Shown one piece after another: positions 41,196 through 53,122 of a stretch of 64,000 bases of DNA. The notes under the pieces are model-generated. The model made no database searches, had not been told where the DNA came from, and saw only the letters and a list, made by a program, of their open reading frames with translations. Both the position numbers and the translations under genes were made by a program. Location of the stretch: the NCBI GenBank assembly GCA_917880885.1, contig OU862910.1, positions 20,224,710 to 20,288,709 on the forward strand, in the 5' to 3' direction. The number at the start of each line of letters is the position of its first letter. The stretch's first letter is position 1. The stretch is from Limnephilus marmoratus. Its lineage: Eukaryota > Arthropoda > Insecta > Trichoptera > Limnephilidae.

Positions 41196-41573
41196 ATGAC
41201 ACTAGTAGCATAGGATAGGAAGTAAGATAATTGGTATTTTCTATAAGACAAACTTATAGATACACACTTTATGATATTAGTAGGATAGGATAGGAAATAA
41301 GATAATAGGTATTTTCTGTAAGACAAACTTATAGATACACCCTTTATGATATTAGTAGGATAGGATAGGAAGTAAGATAATAGGTATTTTCTATAAGACA
41401 AACTTATAGATACACACTTTATGATATTAGTAGGATAGGATAGGAAATAAGATAATAGGTATTTTCTGTAAGACAAACTTATAGATACACACTTTATGAT
41501 ATTAGTAGGATAGGATAGGAAGTAAGATAAAAGGTATTTTCTATAAGACAAACTTATAGATACACATTACGTA
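41196..41573 (-). repeat. five tandem 75-bp units
   Basis: The unit ATGATATTAGTAGGATAGGA...GATAATAGGTATTTTC...AAACTTATAGATACACACTT recurs every 75 bp. Because 75 is divisible by three, the minus strand gives a repetitive 25-residue frame (SYRKYLLSYFLSYPTNIIK...). That frame is a consequence of the period, not evidence of a gene. Alternate units share AAATAAG or AAGTAAG variants, suggesting a higher-order two-unit duplication. Confidence 0.93.
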
Positions 41574-41749
41574 GGTACATTGTGTGTATTATGTACAGCC
41601 TAATTATTTTGAAATTTGCCGATAAATTAAAAATAATATTCCCTTATTCTGTATAACACCATCGAAGTAACTTATTAAGGCCCACGCTCTAAATTTTAAG
41701 TGCACCCTTCACGTGATACTTAATAAAAAGTGGCGCTACAGAAATAATC

Positions 41750-41915
41750 CAGTGGCTGAGTTGGCATCGCATTTGGGTCGCGTGTTCGATTCTTCGCCTG
41801 GCTAAGTCCTCCATCACGATATTAGCAACATTTTCCGCTTACTATGGTGATAGGAAATTTTCAAATATTGTCGGGTTATTCGTAACCCGGGAATGTTTGT
41901 CTTTCTTTTAAATAA
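41750..41915 (+). mobile_element. SINE family B, copy 2
   Basis: The head CAGTGGCTGAGTTGGCATCG ... GCGTGTTCGATTC has a short deletion between the boxes. The body GGCTAAGTCCTCCATCAC ... GTAACCCGGGAATGTTTGTC is followed by CTTTCTTTTA and A-rich sequence. Confidence 0.8.
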
Positions 41916-43141
41916 AAAAAATCTTACTAGTGCAAATAAAAGTCAATGAACATCATCTTTTATTATTGCTATTGAGTACGTATATATTGTTCACTTCTAT
42001 TCATATTTTAATTAATTTTTTTATATCCGTCAGACAAAATATAAACAGAAACAGAAAACACAAAACAGAAAACATGATAAGAAATTTGATCCCAGACAGA
42101 ATTTCATCTCGCTTCAACAAAAAACTTGAGCATCTGGAAGGAAAATAAAAACAGTTCAGGTTATAACTTCATCTTGGGATTGGATAAGTTGTAACATATT
42201 CGTTTACTTCAATACTGATATATTAGAAAGTTTTCTCCCAATACATAAAGTAATAAATATAATCCAACGAAATATTAATACTGAGTGAGAACTTGTCGAT
42301 AGTTTGAAAGGCGTTGATTAAGAGGAATTTAAACGCTAGAAATATTTCGAATCTCATGCCTGCAAAATTTTAAAATCGAGCGTCTTTTTGCACGAAGCTA
42401 GTAAGCGAAAAAGTGGTTTTTATTTATTTTGTGCATAATTTTATAAGAACGAAAAAAAATTAGAACACGGAAAACCTCAAAAATAGTCTTAGCCATAAAG
42501 GGGTATTTTTTAAAAATTGTTTCTTGTATTACTTCATAGTTAAATCATGAAAAAATATTGTTTTTTGGTGGCTTACGCTTATATTTTTTGTTACGTAAAT
42601 AATAATTTTATTGTAATTCCAATACATAGAAAAGCTAGTAAAAGCTTCGATTTATCCGTAGCATATTTTTTGATGTTCATACTGTAAGCCGATTCCTCAT
42701 AAAGATTAATCAAAATAGTATTTAATAGGATTTCACGTATATATTCATCTTAAAAATAAAATAAGTACAAAAACTTCTCAATAATATCTGACATCATGAA
42801 ATGCTTATAACTTTTAAATGGAACTTAAGCTATTTCAATTCGCAACGTCATTTCAATCATGAGTTAGGGAGCTTCAAATAAAAAAGTAGACGCTAAATGC
42901 AAAAGCTAATTTGTCGTTTATTTCATATCGATCATGTAAATTTGAAATGTTGTAAAGACGAAATGTTAATAGTTCAGTAGAGTGAAAAGAAACATTTATT
43001 GTTTTTTTAAATCGTATCTAGACCTATAATAATGATTTTTTATTACAAAATCACATTGAATAGATCTTTCAGATTACTTAACTTAAAAAACATATTTAAT
43101 AATGGAATAAATTGATTTTAAATTTTCCAGAAAAAAAATCA
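41916..43141. other. no gene seen
   Basis: AT-rich and mostly unique. The 72-codon frame near 41930 has a hydrophobic N-terminal stretch but no start context or family resemblance, and is likely chance. Confidence 0.4.
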
Positions 43142-43390
43142 AAGTGTGCAATTCACACGCGGTAGAAGTTAAACCTTCAGAAAACTAAAATAGACAAGAG
43201 TAGAAAGGCTATGAAGCACTGCACAAAGAGGAGACCGATTGGCTACGAAGCATCGCGCAAAGAGGAGACCGATTACACTATCTCATTCTCTCGCAGGCTA
43301 TATCCTATAGATGTATGTGTTTTTCTCTTTAATATCGCTATTTATCTTTTCATCGAGTTTCTAATCACAAGTTCACAAGAAGTTTTCACC
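43142..43390 (+). repeat. dispersed repeat family G, copy 3
   Basis: Colinear with the other copies. It has an internal duplication of the GGCTAYGAAGCAYYGC...AGGAGACCGATT segment (43207 and 43242). Confidence 0.7.
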
Positions 43391-44269
43391 TAAAAAAAAT
43401 CGAGAAAAAACAGAGAAAAATGTTATATTTAACCAATTTTTGTAATTTTTGTCCTTCACAGCATTTCAAATTTCCGCTTTCGATATTTTTCAATAGTTCA
43501 CAATACAACACTTCTTTTGAGTTAATTTTTACGAAAATGACGATAAACAAATTATTCAAGTATTATTATCATTTGCTTTCGATCGTTAGAGTATAAAACA
43601 AATGGTCTATTTGTTTTATTATTCCAACAAAAAAACCGTTGAAACTCGAGCGAAGTCGGTTCGTAACTACCAGTGAATTTCATAAAAGTGCAAAGCAAGA
43701 GAAAACCAAAAATAAGCTTTTGCAAGTTAACGCGGTATAACTAAGCGTAGACCGATATGTCTAGCACAGCTCGAGCAACGCCGGGTAAAAATGATAGTAA
43801 TCAAAAGATATAAATGATAATATTTATTTTCAGATCTTCCCAGAAACTAATAATAACGTTTGGAAGTGAAAACGTTTCTTTCTCATAACAATAATAATAA
43901 GATCGCACCATTGATTACAAAGAAATAGTATACTATACTTTTGTTTATTTGAGAAAATAACACGACCATTCTTCATTTATTTTCTCGGTAAGCAGAAACG
44001 AGAAACTGCTTGGCAAAAATAATATTTACGCAACCATTTGTTTCTAAATAAATAAGAGAAAAATAGTACTTCTTGCAAATCAACTCCTTTCAATAGTAAA
44101 ATAAACAAATCTTGTATTACAATATAAACATATACAATTGTTTGAAACCATTTTATTTTAATATGTAATTGCTGTTGGTGGTGGTTCACCTGGTTTCAGA
44201 AAGGAACTTCTTCATGAGGAGAATATATAAATTAAGCCATCGCTGGTGCAGTAATCCATAATGAAAAAT
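43391..44269. other. no gene seen
   Basis: AT-rich. A short ACTCGAGCGAAGTCGGTTCG...CTCGAGCAACGCCGGGT tract at 43644-43790 resembles an RTE-type tail. The rest shows nothing I can support. Confidence 0.4.
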
Positions 44270-44741
44270 GAATCGCTGAATGTGTTTCTAAGCGCATAAC
44301 TTTCGAACGACTGCACCAAATTGGATAATTATTTTTTTTGTGTGTTCGTTTTTGACAGGACAAGGTTTTTATAAAACTTCCGGTGAGCTCTGGCATTATG
44401 AAATTTGTATAAAAAAACTGCAATTGGTGGCACGCGAGGAAGCGGCGAGGAAGCGACTATTGCTATGGAAAGCGGGAGGGAGGGAGAGATGGGGGAAGGG
44501 AACCAGGGAGGGGGAAGGGAACTTGGGATGGGGGAGGGGGACCAGGGAGGGGGGAGGTAGGTTCGCGGGACGGGGGAAGGAGGGGAGTGAAGGGGGGGAG
44601 GGGGAAGGTGGAGGTGACGGAGTGGGAACGGGAGAAAAAAAGGGGAGGCGGAAGGGAAACGGACGAATGGGAAAGGACACGCAGGGAGAAACAATTTCAT
44701 TATTAAATGGCATAGCAACGCATGCCGGGAACCAGCTAGTT
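44270..44741 (+). repeat. dispersed repeat family R, copy 4
   Basis: GGTGAGCTCTGGCATTATGA, GGTGGCACGCGAGGAAGCGG, a 190-bp G-rich core (44465-44655) with many G runs of three or more, then CACGCAGGGAGAAACAATTT and CGCATGCCGGGAACCAGCTA. Confidence 0.75.
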
Positions 44742-44962
44742 AAAAATAAAAAATGGACTTCTACTTTTCACGACCTGTCACTGAAAGCTGTCTCAAACAA
44801 ACGCACAAACACACTTTTTTAATGAAAACAAATAACAATTAAAACAACAGAAACAATTTTTCTGCTTTACATAATGAACAAAAGTTTTTTACAATATTAT
44901 CCAATTTTGTGCTATAATAAATGATTGTGCTTAATATTAATAAAAAATAATAATAAACGTTC

Positions 44963-45809
44963 AGGGGGCATTTATTAATTACGTGACTCAAAATAATGGG
45001 GGGAGGAGTTCGGTAAAATCTCACCAAATCTCATTTAATCCAGGGGAGGGGTCGATAAAAATCGCACGTCAATTTTATCTCAAATTTTATTGGCTGAAAA
45101 AGTCTAATGACGTGAGAGGGGGCCCAGAAAAAACCCATCTCAACCTATCCCATCCCGCCCCATCTTATCCCATTTTGCCCCCTTTGTTTTGAGGTAAGAA
45201 TGATCTTGAACAGTTTTTTCAGCCAATACATTTTCAGGATGGGGCGGAACGGGATAGGGTGGGACCCCAGATATACTACCAAATGGGGGGGTCCCACCAA
45301 ATCTCACTTAAGGCTCTGCAACCGGGCTCGAAAAGAAGAAGATGGAGAGATACGAAAGTACGAATGTTAGAGTAGAGCGCTAAAAAAACAGCGACAAAAT
45401 CGATGCGAAAATTGCGAACATGTTTAATAAAACACGACTCGTTTAAACTAGAGCAAAAATCTTGCGGACTTCGTCTTAAACAGCATTTAAAGAATCACTG
45501 TGAATTTTTTCATACACATAACTTGTAAAATAACTAAAACAAACGTGTTTATAATAATTTTTGAAGCATACTTTGCGATTTTTTTCTATTGAGGGTATTT
45601 TATATAATTTGCGTTTCGGCGAGGGCAATGTCTAGATATTATCTTCAAAAATAACATACATTTTTTTTTAGAGCTTTAAAACTTATCGTGTTTAAGGGAG
45701 ATATGCAAGAAATCGGTGAAAATTCGGGTTGCGGGCCCCTAATTTCACCAAGGGGCGGGTGGGGGTCTTAATGGAAAAAAACTACTCACGTAATTAATGA
45801 ATGCCCCCT
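44963..45809. mobile_element. 847-bp TIR element
   Basis: AGGGGGCATTTATTAATTAC (from 44963) and its inverted partner ending at 45809 (GTAATTAATGAATGCCCCCT) form about 27-bp TIRs with one mismatch, followed by GTGA/TCAC. The interior has opposed C-rich and G-rich blocks: CCTATCCCATCCCGCCCCAT near 45145 against GATGGGGCGGAACGGGATAG near 45238. It also has a repeated ACCAAATCTCAYTTAA at 45024 and 45297. No transposase was recognised. Confidence 0.8.
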
Positions 45810-45845
45810 TACCAACCAAAGATCCAACAAAGGAAAATAAGGGCG

Positions 45846-45928
45846 GGTTGTTTTATAGAATTTGAACAATTCGTTAAATTTAAAAGTTAAATTTTGATGA
45901 ATTGTACAAATTCTGTGAAACAAATCGT
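45846..45928. repeat. small foldback related to 49363-49563
   Basis: TTGTTTTATAGAATTTGAAC at the left and TTCTGTGAAACAAATCG at the right are inverted. The AATTCGTTAAATT/GATGAATTGTACAAATTC inner blocks match the element at 49363-49563. Confidence 0.6.
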
Positions 45929-46845
45929 CCTGGGAAAATATAAAAAATGCTATTATGAAATTATTAAAATTTTTTTCCTGGAATATTTCTTAATTTATCA
46001 ATGTTCTTACATATATCCGTAAACGCAGCTAAAATTTTCAACACGTGACTATTTATTCATATGTATTACAGTTTTACCAAATTATTAACATTGTACATAT
46101 ATATTATTGATTTTATTATGTTGGAAGTAAGGTAGGTTTGAGAAGATGAAACTGTAGGTGGGTAATATTGTATGTTACGTGAACAGACAAAGACAAACGG
46201 AAATATCCATTAAGAGGAAATAACAGGCTGATTTCGAAGGGACAATGTATGTATTTGAGGGTTGCCATAAAATATGGGCGACCAGTCGCCCCTCTTGCAT
46301 GTTCGAGATATCCAATCGATATAATACTTCACGTGATATGGCGTGAGGTTTGTCCGCTGTTTCTATATTGAAAAGAGTTCATTAATAATATAATAATAAC
46401 GAATGACCATAGAAGACGTTAACCTTTTGCATGATGTAAGTGCGAGCATTTGATATAGCTCGTGAGAAAAATATTAATGTATCGTTAAAGAGTGGAGGCG
46501 CCTTGTTGAAGCAACGTGTCCCCGAATTGAACTTACTAAGAAACGGGGAAGAAAATAATAATGATGAACTGAAACGGCAAGCAATTGTACCAAAATCAAA
46601 AAAGCATGTATACGTGTTGAACTATGTATATGTACTGTATGTGTGTGTGTATGAATGTAATGTACATGCAAGTGTGTGTATTTATGTATACGTAAGTGTG
46701 TGTGAATGTGTACATGTGTACATTATATAACATAATTTTCTATGCTCAAAGTTTTGAGATGGTATTTTGTTGGGTAAAATGTACTCCACAGAATGTTTTC
46801 TTTGTATTGTAAAGAGTATTATGCTTCATTATGTTAATAAAAATA

Positions 46846-46912
46846 ATAATTGTTGGATGATTTTCTTTGCGCCATTTTCGTGAGAAAATCACCTCAAGGG
46901 CGCTTTAAATGT
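46846..46912 (+). repeat. family D 5' block
   Basis: Diverged copy: TTGCGCCATTTTCGTGAGAA and AATCACCTCAAGGGCGCTTT after an ATAATAATTGTTGGATGA run. Confidence 0.55.
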
Positions 46913-47220
46913 TATCAATGTTATGTTTGTCTTTAAATAGTGATAGTATCAACCATGTTCAATGTAATCGTATTTGTGAGCGCTGTGATATGAATCACTG
47001 TTGACAATCCTTCAGGAAAAAAAAATAACTCTCTCGATTCATAACTATACAGCTTATCATACTAGCTTTATGAAAGTTGCACAGCCTTTCTTGACTGGAA
47101 TGTCTAGGATGACGCAATTACCACCAACGTTGGTTATTATTTGAGATAATAGGAGCCATAATGTTTTTCTTTACTGAAATTATTTTTGTCCAATAGAAAA
47201 AAAAATGTGTTTTTATAGTG

Positions 47221-47630
47221 AACTAGCTGGTCCCGGCGTGCGTTGCTATGCCATTTAATAAAGAAATTGTTTCTCCCTGAGTGTCCTTTCCCATTCGTCC
47301 CGTTCCCCTTCCGCCTCCCCTTCTCCTGCGTCCTCTTCCCCTCTCGCGTTCCCACTCCGTCACCTCCACCTTCCCTCTCCCCACTCCATTCCACTCCCCC
47401 CCCCTTCCCCCGTCCCGCTAACCACCCTTTCGAGTTCCCCTCCCCCCTCACACGTCCCCTTCCCCTCCCGCATTCCCCTTCCACCTTCCCAGCCTTCCTT
47501 CTTACCTTTCCCGCTCCCGCCAACCCTCCTCCCGCGTTCCATATATTCAATCCCAGTACATTCAATTTTTAAACAGTCCGCGTGCCACCTTTTACAATTT
47601 TTATTCAAATTTCCATTTTTCAAAATTTGG
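47221..47630 (-). repeat. dispersed repeat family R, copy 5
   Basis: The plus strand begins CTAGCTGGTCCCGGCGTGCG, then AATTGTTTCTCCCTGAGTG, a C/T-rich core (47285-47540), and CGCGTGCCACCTTTTACAAT. It is the complement of the other copies. It abuts a CAAAATTTGGTACCTA flank that also follows copy 2 at 21660, so the repeat boundary may lie a little further right. Confidence 0.7.
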
Positions 47631-47688
47631 TACCTAACATAGGTACCTATTTAAAATATCTAAAATTCTTGATTCGATTAAAACTATT

Positions 47689-49002
47689 AGGGAAATCAGT
47701 GGCGGCGTAGGGTATATTGGCACCCGGGGCGGTTTTGTATTGAGCACCGAGCACCCCTACTTTTAAAAAATAACACCATATAGGTACTAAACATGCTTAC
47801 AAGACTTTATTTGATTAAAATATTCGATCACATTATCAACATTTATTTTCCTGTCTCTTTCAATTAATAAAATCGAAAGATTGGTTAGTCGCGCTTCACT
47901 CATTGTGGACCTTAATTAAGATTTTATCTTTGAAAGGTTTTTTTACGTGAAGCCACCGAAACACAAATTGTAAAAAAAAAAAACTGCGACGAAATTGTTC
48001 TCTGCAGCTCCTTTAGTAATGTATGTCCAGTGTCCAGCATATTGGGCCATTTCTCCAGGCATACGTTTGCGAAATCTCCTCCTTCCTCTTTTTTCATCAG
48101 AATGTCTTAAGTTCACACATTTTTTTTATTGCGTAGCAAATAGTCTTTCCACCATTTGGTTTCGTATATTTTAAAGAAAATTTTTACAAGCTTTATTTTT
48201 TATTACACACTTTTCCCATGATAGCCCGGTTTTTTGGCTGATTAACTTCTTCCAGGACTTCACACCAAAAGGAAAAATAGCATAGAAAACTGAAATCATA
48301 CATAGCTAGTACGAGTGTTGATGCTGCTTCTCTTTTTTTTAACGCTTTCTTTGCTGGTGCTTCTCAAAATTATTCTTCAGTGGTTAAACAGCGTCGTGAT
48401 GGGCACTCCATTTTGTCTCCGATAGTCGCTTAACGGACACGCCTACATTTTTTATTAATATTTTCCATCGCGCTCGATGTTACTTGTGCTGTAAGATCAG
48501 ACCAAGCGTAACATAATTTCATTCTTTAAGGGAATTAGAAATTATATTCGAAAAAAAAAGAAAATATAGTTTTAAAATATGATATTTGTATGTAAGGGAA
48601 CGTACCCATAGTAGGGGGTGGGGACCTGTTTAGGGGGTGGGGATCTTCAAAATACCACGCATGGTCACAATGAGGGGAGGGGGGGGGGGCTTAGGTTTTT
48701 ATCACGTAGTCAATCTAGAAATCTTTTTATGTTTTTTCCATTAACTTTTTAATATTTTTTCCACTTGTAATTATAGGTACCTATGCATGCACTCTTGCCG
48801 TCACGCAGCAAGCACCGTATTAATAAAGACAAATATAAGCCAAATAATATATTTTTTAAATTTTTTGTTAGCAAGAAATGAATCAAAACCATATTCAAAA
48901 ACATTGCTGTACGAGTGAGTTGTCATTGTCACCCCTTGGTGCTTGGCACCCGGGGCGGACCGCCCCCTCCGCCCCCCCCCTTACGCCGCCACTGAGGGAA
49001 AT
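47689..49002. mobile_element. hAT-type DNA transposon, non-autonomous or decayed
   Basis: The element runs 47697-48994 between exact 8-bp duplications AGGGAAAT (47689-47696, 48995-49002). TIRs are CAGTGGCGGCGTA at the left and TACGCCGCCACTG at the right. A CAG/TG-start TIR with an 8-bp duplication is the signature of the hAT superfamily. GGCACCCGGGGCGG occurs near both ends in the same orientation. The 1.3-kb interior has no intact transposase frame. A decayed small MITE (48597-48715) sits inside. Confidence 0.88.
48597..48715. mobile_element. decayed MITE nested in the hAT element
   Basis: AAGGGAACGTACCCATAGTA at the left, G-rich middle, ATCTTCAAAATACCACGC and ATCACGTAGT at the right follow the order of the MITE at 14870-15030. 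The outer right end is lost. Confidence 0.6.
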
Positions 49003-49362
49003 ACCTATTTTAAATAAATTTATCAACTTTCAAAAATAGAATCCTGATTGAACAATCATCGTTTTGCAAAATGTCATTCTCAAATACGCGAACTGTCAAA
49101 CGTGCGATGTTTTCTGAAATTATCCAATTTTCTGCCCAATTTTCTTAATTTTTCTCTCCGTAAGAACGATCTTCGTACTTCAAGGAATATTCTAAAAAAA
49201 GAATTAGCGAAATCGGTTCAGCTGATCTCGAGATTTGCGCTTACCAACACATTTAACGATTCACTTTTATATTATAGAAGATAAAATTTTAATACAAAAT
49301 TTAAACATAGTTAAAATGTAAAGAAGATGAAAAATATACCTACCTAATGTAAGGAAACTTAG
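49003..49362. other. no gene seen
   Basis: Short AT-rich flank of the hAT element. The 78-codon frame at 49048 is not convincing. Confidence 0.4.
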
Positions 49363-49563
49363 GCCAGTTGTTTCACAGAATTTAAACAATTCATCAAATT
49401 TCAAAGTTAATTTTTAAGTTCCGCGAGAGTTATATTCAAGTTCTGTTATTATATAATTATTAACCAGAAACACACATAACTGAAATAATAACAGAACTTG
49501 AATAGAACTTCAAAATGAACTTTGAAATTTGATTAATTGTTCAAATTCTGTGAAACAATCGGC
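49363..49563. mobile_element. 201-bp foldback element
   Basis: GTTGTTTCACAGAATTTAAA (49367) and TTCAAATTCTGTGAAACAAT at the right are inverted. Further inward AATTTCAAAGTTAATTTT/AAATGAACTTTGAAATTTG and ATTCAAGTTCTGTTATT/AATAACAGAACTTGAAT also pair. Likely a MITE. Confidence 0.8.
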
Positions 49564-50990
49564 GCTTTTATAGAACTTAATGATGAAAAGAAATTTTTTA
49601 AGACCTGAAATAAACAAAATATATAAGGAAAAGTAAAGGTTGGTTGAATGTGGTAAATTGATTTTATGAATGGCGTGAACAGGACAAGTTTTTTTTACAT
49701 CAGCAAAGTCGTAATTAGTTTGGGTTCGTAGTTAATTATTTAAATGTAATGAAATAAGGCAAGACGATTTTTTTTGTTTGCCAAAAACTTGTAGTAAAGC
49801 AAGTTTAGTACAGCTTTTAAAGTAAGAAGTGGGAAAATAATTTGGTTTGAAGAGGTATGTTTAATAATATAATATTACAAGAATAAGTTTATTAACTGTT
49901 TTCGATGCCAGGAATGGAGATGGAGAAGAGAGGAACAAAAAACACAAAACCGTATAATTTATGAGAAAAATGGAGGGTTATTAATAATGCTGAATAATTT
50001 TCAGTATTTGCACAAAAAACCTTTTCATTAGAAATGATTTATGGGGTATTTAAGAAAATAATAGGCCGGCCTGTAATAGAGATTCCTTACAAAAATCTTG
50101 ACTTTGCCTTCGGAGACCACTTAAAATAGATGAAGTTGCCAAATTTGGCAGAATGATTTATGCAAAAATTGTTCGACCAAAAAAGAGTATTTACATAAAG
50201 CTAAAAACCCAACTAAAACACAAATTATTGGGCACATAATGTTATCAAAATATCTTTCCGTTGTATCTTTTATTTATTGAACTGGTCACAGTAGAAATTA
50301 AACGCATTGCAGACATCCTGAAAACAAGCTAATACAACTTCTATGGTATGTAAATGATCATCTGGAATAGGAAATAAAGATAGCTATAAATTATACATGG
50401 TCAATCCAGATGAAAAATTAGGTTATAAATTGAACTATTTAAAGACTACAGAAAAAAAATTCTTGGTGTCAACAAATTTCTTGGTTCTATCATTTCCATT
50501 TTTAAACTTTTGAATCAATTCAATCAAATACATAAGAAATGAAACTCGTCCATCGTGAGACTAAAGATAAAGGGAGTATTTATTATATTAGTATGATGAC
50601 AGAAAAAAATTTAGATTAATGTTCCCACACTATGTTAGCTTGAAGACAGTACCTACGGATGACGATTTCAGCTTTCAAAGAATTTTAAAGCGGATTGTCG
50701 TACTAACGCACATCAAAAGGAGTCAATCAATAGGCAATAATCATCGACGTGGGTATACTTGGTCGAAGGCAACAATACAACGATTCTGCATCGCCATTGG
50801 CATTTTCAATGCCACAAACCTACGAGTATATACTACGTACATACAGCACAGAGAAAAAAAGACAACTGACTGAATTAAAGCCTAAAGTATCTATGACGTA
50901 TCCCTTGTTCTTTGTAAAATATTTTTCAATGTCTTATGTTTGTTTACGTTAAATTACATGAAACATTTTTGACGAAAAAGAATATTATAG
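49564..50990. other. no gene seen
   Basis: AT-rich unique sequence. The 84-codon frame at 50619-50873 shows no domain I recognise. Confidence 0.4.
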
Positions 50991-50991
50991 T

Positions 50992-51441
50992 TAGTGTCCG
51001 ACCGAAACAGAGTTTTCTACCGAAACCGAATCTTCGGTAGCTGTGTCAGTTTCGGCCGAAACCGAAACCGAAACTTTTTTACACTTAAATACAAACAGTT
51101 AACATGGATTAAATGAAATAAAAAAAAAAAAAACAATAATTGAAGTACATATGTGAAAAAAAATTTTTTTTTGATATTACTAAAAATTAACAAACATGTT
51201 AATTACTTCTTGGAACAAAAATTTGAAAATAATCAAAACTTATGTACACTATAACGGAAGGATCTCATTAATTGAGTATTTTAATTTAAATTGTGTTTAC
51301 AATCACAACATTCTTAAGACTAGATTTAGCATTTATTGAGATCTTTTGCAGAGTTTCTACTGATGCAGAAACTAGATTTTTTTGCCGAAACTTGCCGAAA
51401 CTGAAACCGAAACCTAACCTTAGCGCTTCGGTCGGTCACTA
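50992..51441. mobile_element. 450-bp TIR element with CCGAAA repeats
   Basis: TAGTGTCCGACCGAA at the left and TTCGGTCGGTCACTA at the right form TIRs with one mismatch. The subterminal regions carry repeated CCGAAAC hexamer-like units (51018-51078 and 51390-51415). Flanks ATTATAGT and ATTACAAT could be a decayed 8-bp duplication, which would fit hAT. Confidence 0.7.
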
Positions 51442-52895
51442 ATTACAATTATATATAAGTTATATTCACCAATGCGAGAGTCCGAATAAAATACTAGATG
51501 CTTTTATGAATTGATTTAGGCAGGATCCAAAACAATCAAAATAAACTTACACATCCACTTATACAGTATACAAACTCCTACTGAAAAAGATAATTTCATA
51601 GCAGGCTGGGATCAAACTACTGACGTCAAGGTGGAATGGAAGTTAAACAAAGCCAAATTTAGGAATTATACCGGGAGGAGATTAGAAACTATGTACCTAA
51701 ATCCCTCTTCACCAACTCAACTCTATTACGCACGGAGAGACGTGTGCCATTTGTATAAAATACATCTTTCTTTAACGAATCCCCAGCCTACGCTGCAATG
51801 AAAGCTCTCTTCAGTTGGAAATTTTCGTAGAAAGACTTAAATGATGATAATTCATTAACCTTCATCAAACAGAGCTTTTGATCAAAATAACTAATAATAT
51901 TATCACTCACGACCAGCCCACGTTCTGCACGATGGATAGTTTAGTTTGATAAGGAATTAATTATGTTCAGAGAATCAGATAGGGTCGATTGGATGAAGCA
52001 GACATGCGTTGATCATTCAAATATTATCATCCGCTCGGCGCACATCCAAGAAAATACGAGGATCAGAGTATGTGTGTATAAAGAGAATGTCGTAATAACA
52101 GTTAATAATGTCTGAACCCTAACTCTCTGTGGGCTTATTTAGGTACATGATTCGATAAAATTGTTTTGCTTTCAAGATTTTCGACAGCGTTTCCCAAGTT
52201 GGGTCAACGAAATTTTAACAGCTGTTGTAAGGAAGATTAATCAAAAGATAAAGCTTGTAACTGAACCCAACTAAGAACAAGTATTGCACAATGAAAAAAA
52301 TTTTTACTGTGGTATTCTTGTTTTTCAGTCTTATAAATCATTTTTCCTCCATGCCGTTGCTTCGTAATATTGATAATTTTACACGTTTTATAGTTGCATC
52401 CAACGATTTACCCTACTTACAACGATTATTTCAGTATTTTTTTCTATCGGAGGTTGACGTAACGATAATCTTCGTCCGATGCCAATTGGATGATACTGTA
52501 TTTGTTTTACCTCATGATTTCGCCATTATCTTCTAGTTTACAGATGTCTAGGTCTAAAATACAATTTTATTTTTTGGCAATTCGATGAAAAACCAAAAAC
52601 TTTATACCTTTCTGTCCAAGGATTTGCTTTTTTTTTAAATAAATTATAATCAAACCTTCTTTCTGGGCGGGTTTAAAATAACTACGTGTGGAAATAGGTA
52701 AAGACGAACCATTCTTGTTAAAATCTATGTTTAAAAAGGGGACACATTTTTTTTTAAATGATTAATTAAATTTTTGTATAGTAGTTTATTCACAGTCCTC
52801 CTCACTAAGCATTCCTGATTCGGGGCGGACTGTAGGTAGTTGTGTTGATGTTACATCATGTTTTTCTCATCTTTACGTTTCGTCACCTCAGTTCT
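51442..52895. other. no gene seen
   Basis: Mostly unique AT-rich DNA. The 81-codon frame at 52291-52536 begins with MKKIFTVVFLFFSLINHFSS, which looks like a signal peptide. It is followed by an unremarkable sequence and a stop; it could be a small secreted protein or chance. Confidence 0.4.
52291..52536 (+). CDS. possible small secreted protein, unrecognised
   Basis: 81 codons from an ATG. Residues 1-20 are Lys-Lys plus a hydrophobic core (IFTVVFLFFSLI) ending in SSMP, compatible with a cleavable signal peptide. The remainder (RNIDNFTRFIVASNDLPYLQ...) has no cysteine pattern or repeat and resembles no family I know. No splice sites or homologous copy were identified. In a 64-kb AT-rich window a frame of this length with a hydrophobic start can arise by chance, so this is a low-confidence call. 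Confidence 0.15.
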   Translation: MKKIFTVVFLFFSLINHFSSMPLLRNIDNFTRFIVASNDLPYLQRLFQYFFLSEVDVTIIFVRCQLDDTVFVLPHDFAIIF

Positions 52896-53122
52896 TATTT
52901 GCCCAACAGACCATTTTAAATTTTGTTCAATCTCCATTTTAAAATTAAAAATTAAGTATAAAAATGATAGTTAATCATTTAACTAAGAACTATTTAAACT
53001 AATGAGACCTTTACCTTTACAGAAATAACTTTGTCGTATACACCTACCATAATGTTTCATTGAAATAATGAGAGAAAACCTTCTCCTCGTGTAAAATTTT
53101 CTAATGGTCTGTTGGACAAATA
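52896..53122. mobile_element. MITE family F, copy 2
   Basis: TATTTGCCCAACAGACCATT at the left pairs with AATGGTCTGTTGGACAAATA at the right. The interior is colinear with 22738-22962. Confidence 0.8.

Noticed and set aside
41108..41551. Repeat protein with five 25-residue units on the minus strand
   Set aside because: A 75-bp tandem period automatically preserves frame; there is no start context or known family.
46600..46725. Regulatory TG-rich element
   Set aside because: It is a degenerate (TGTA/TGTG)n microsatellite.
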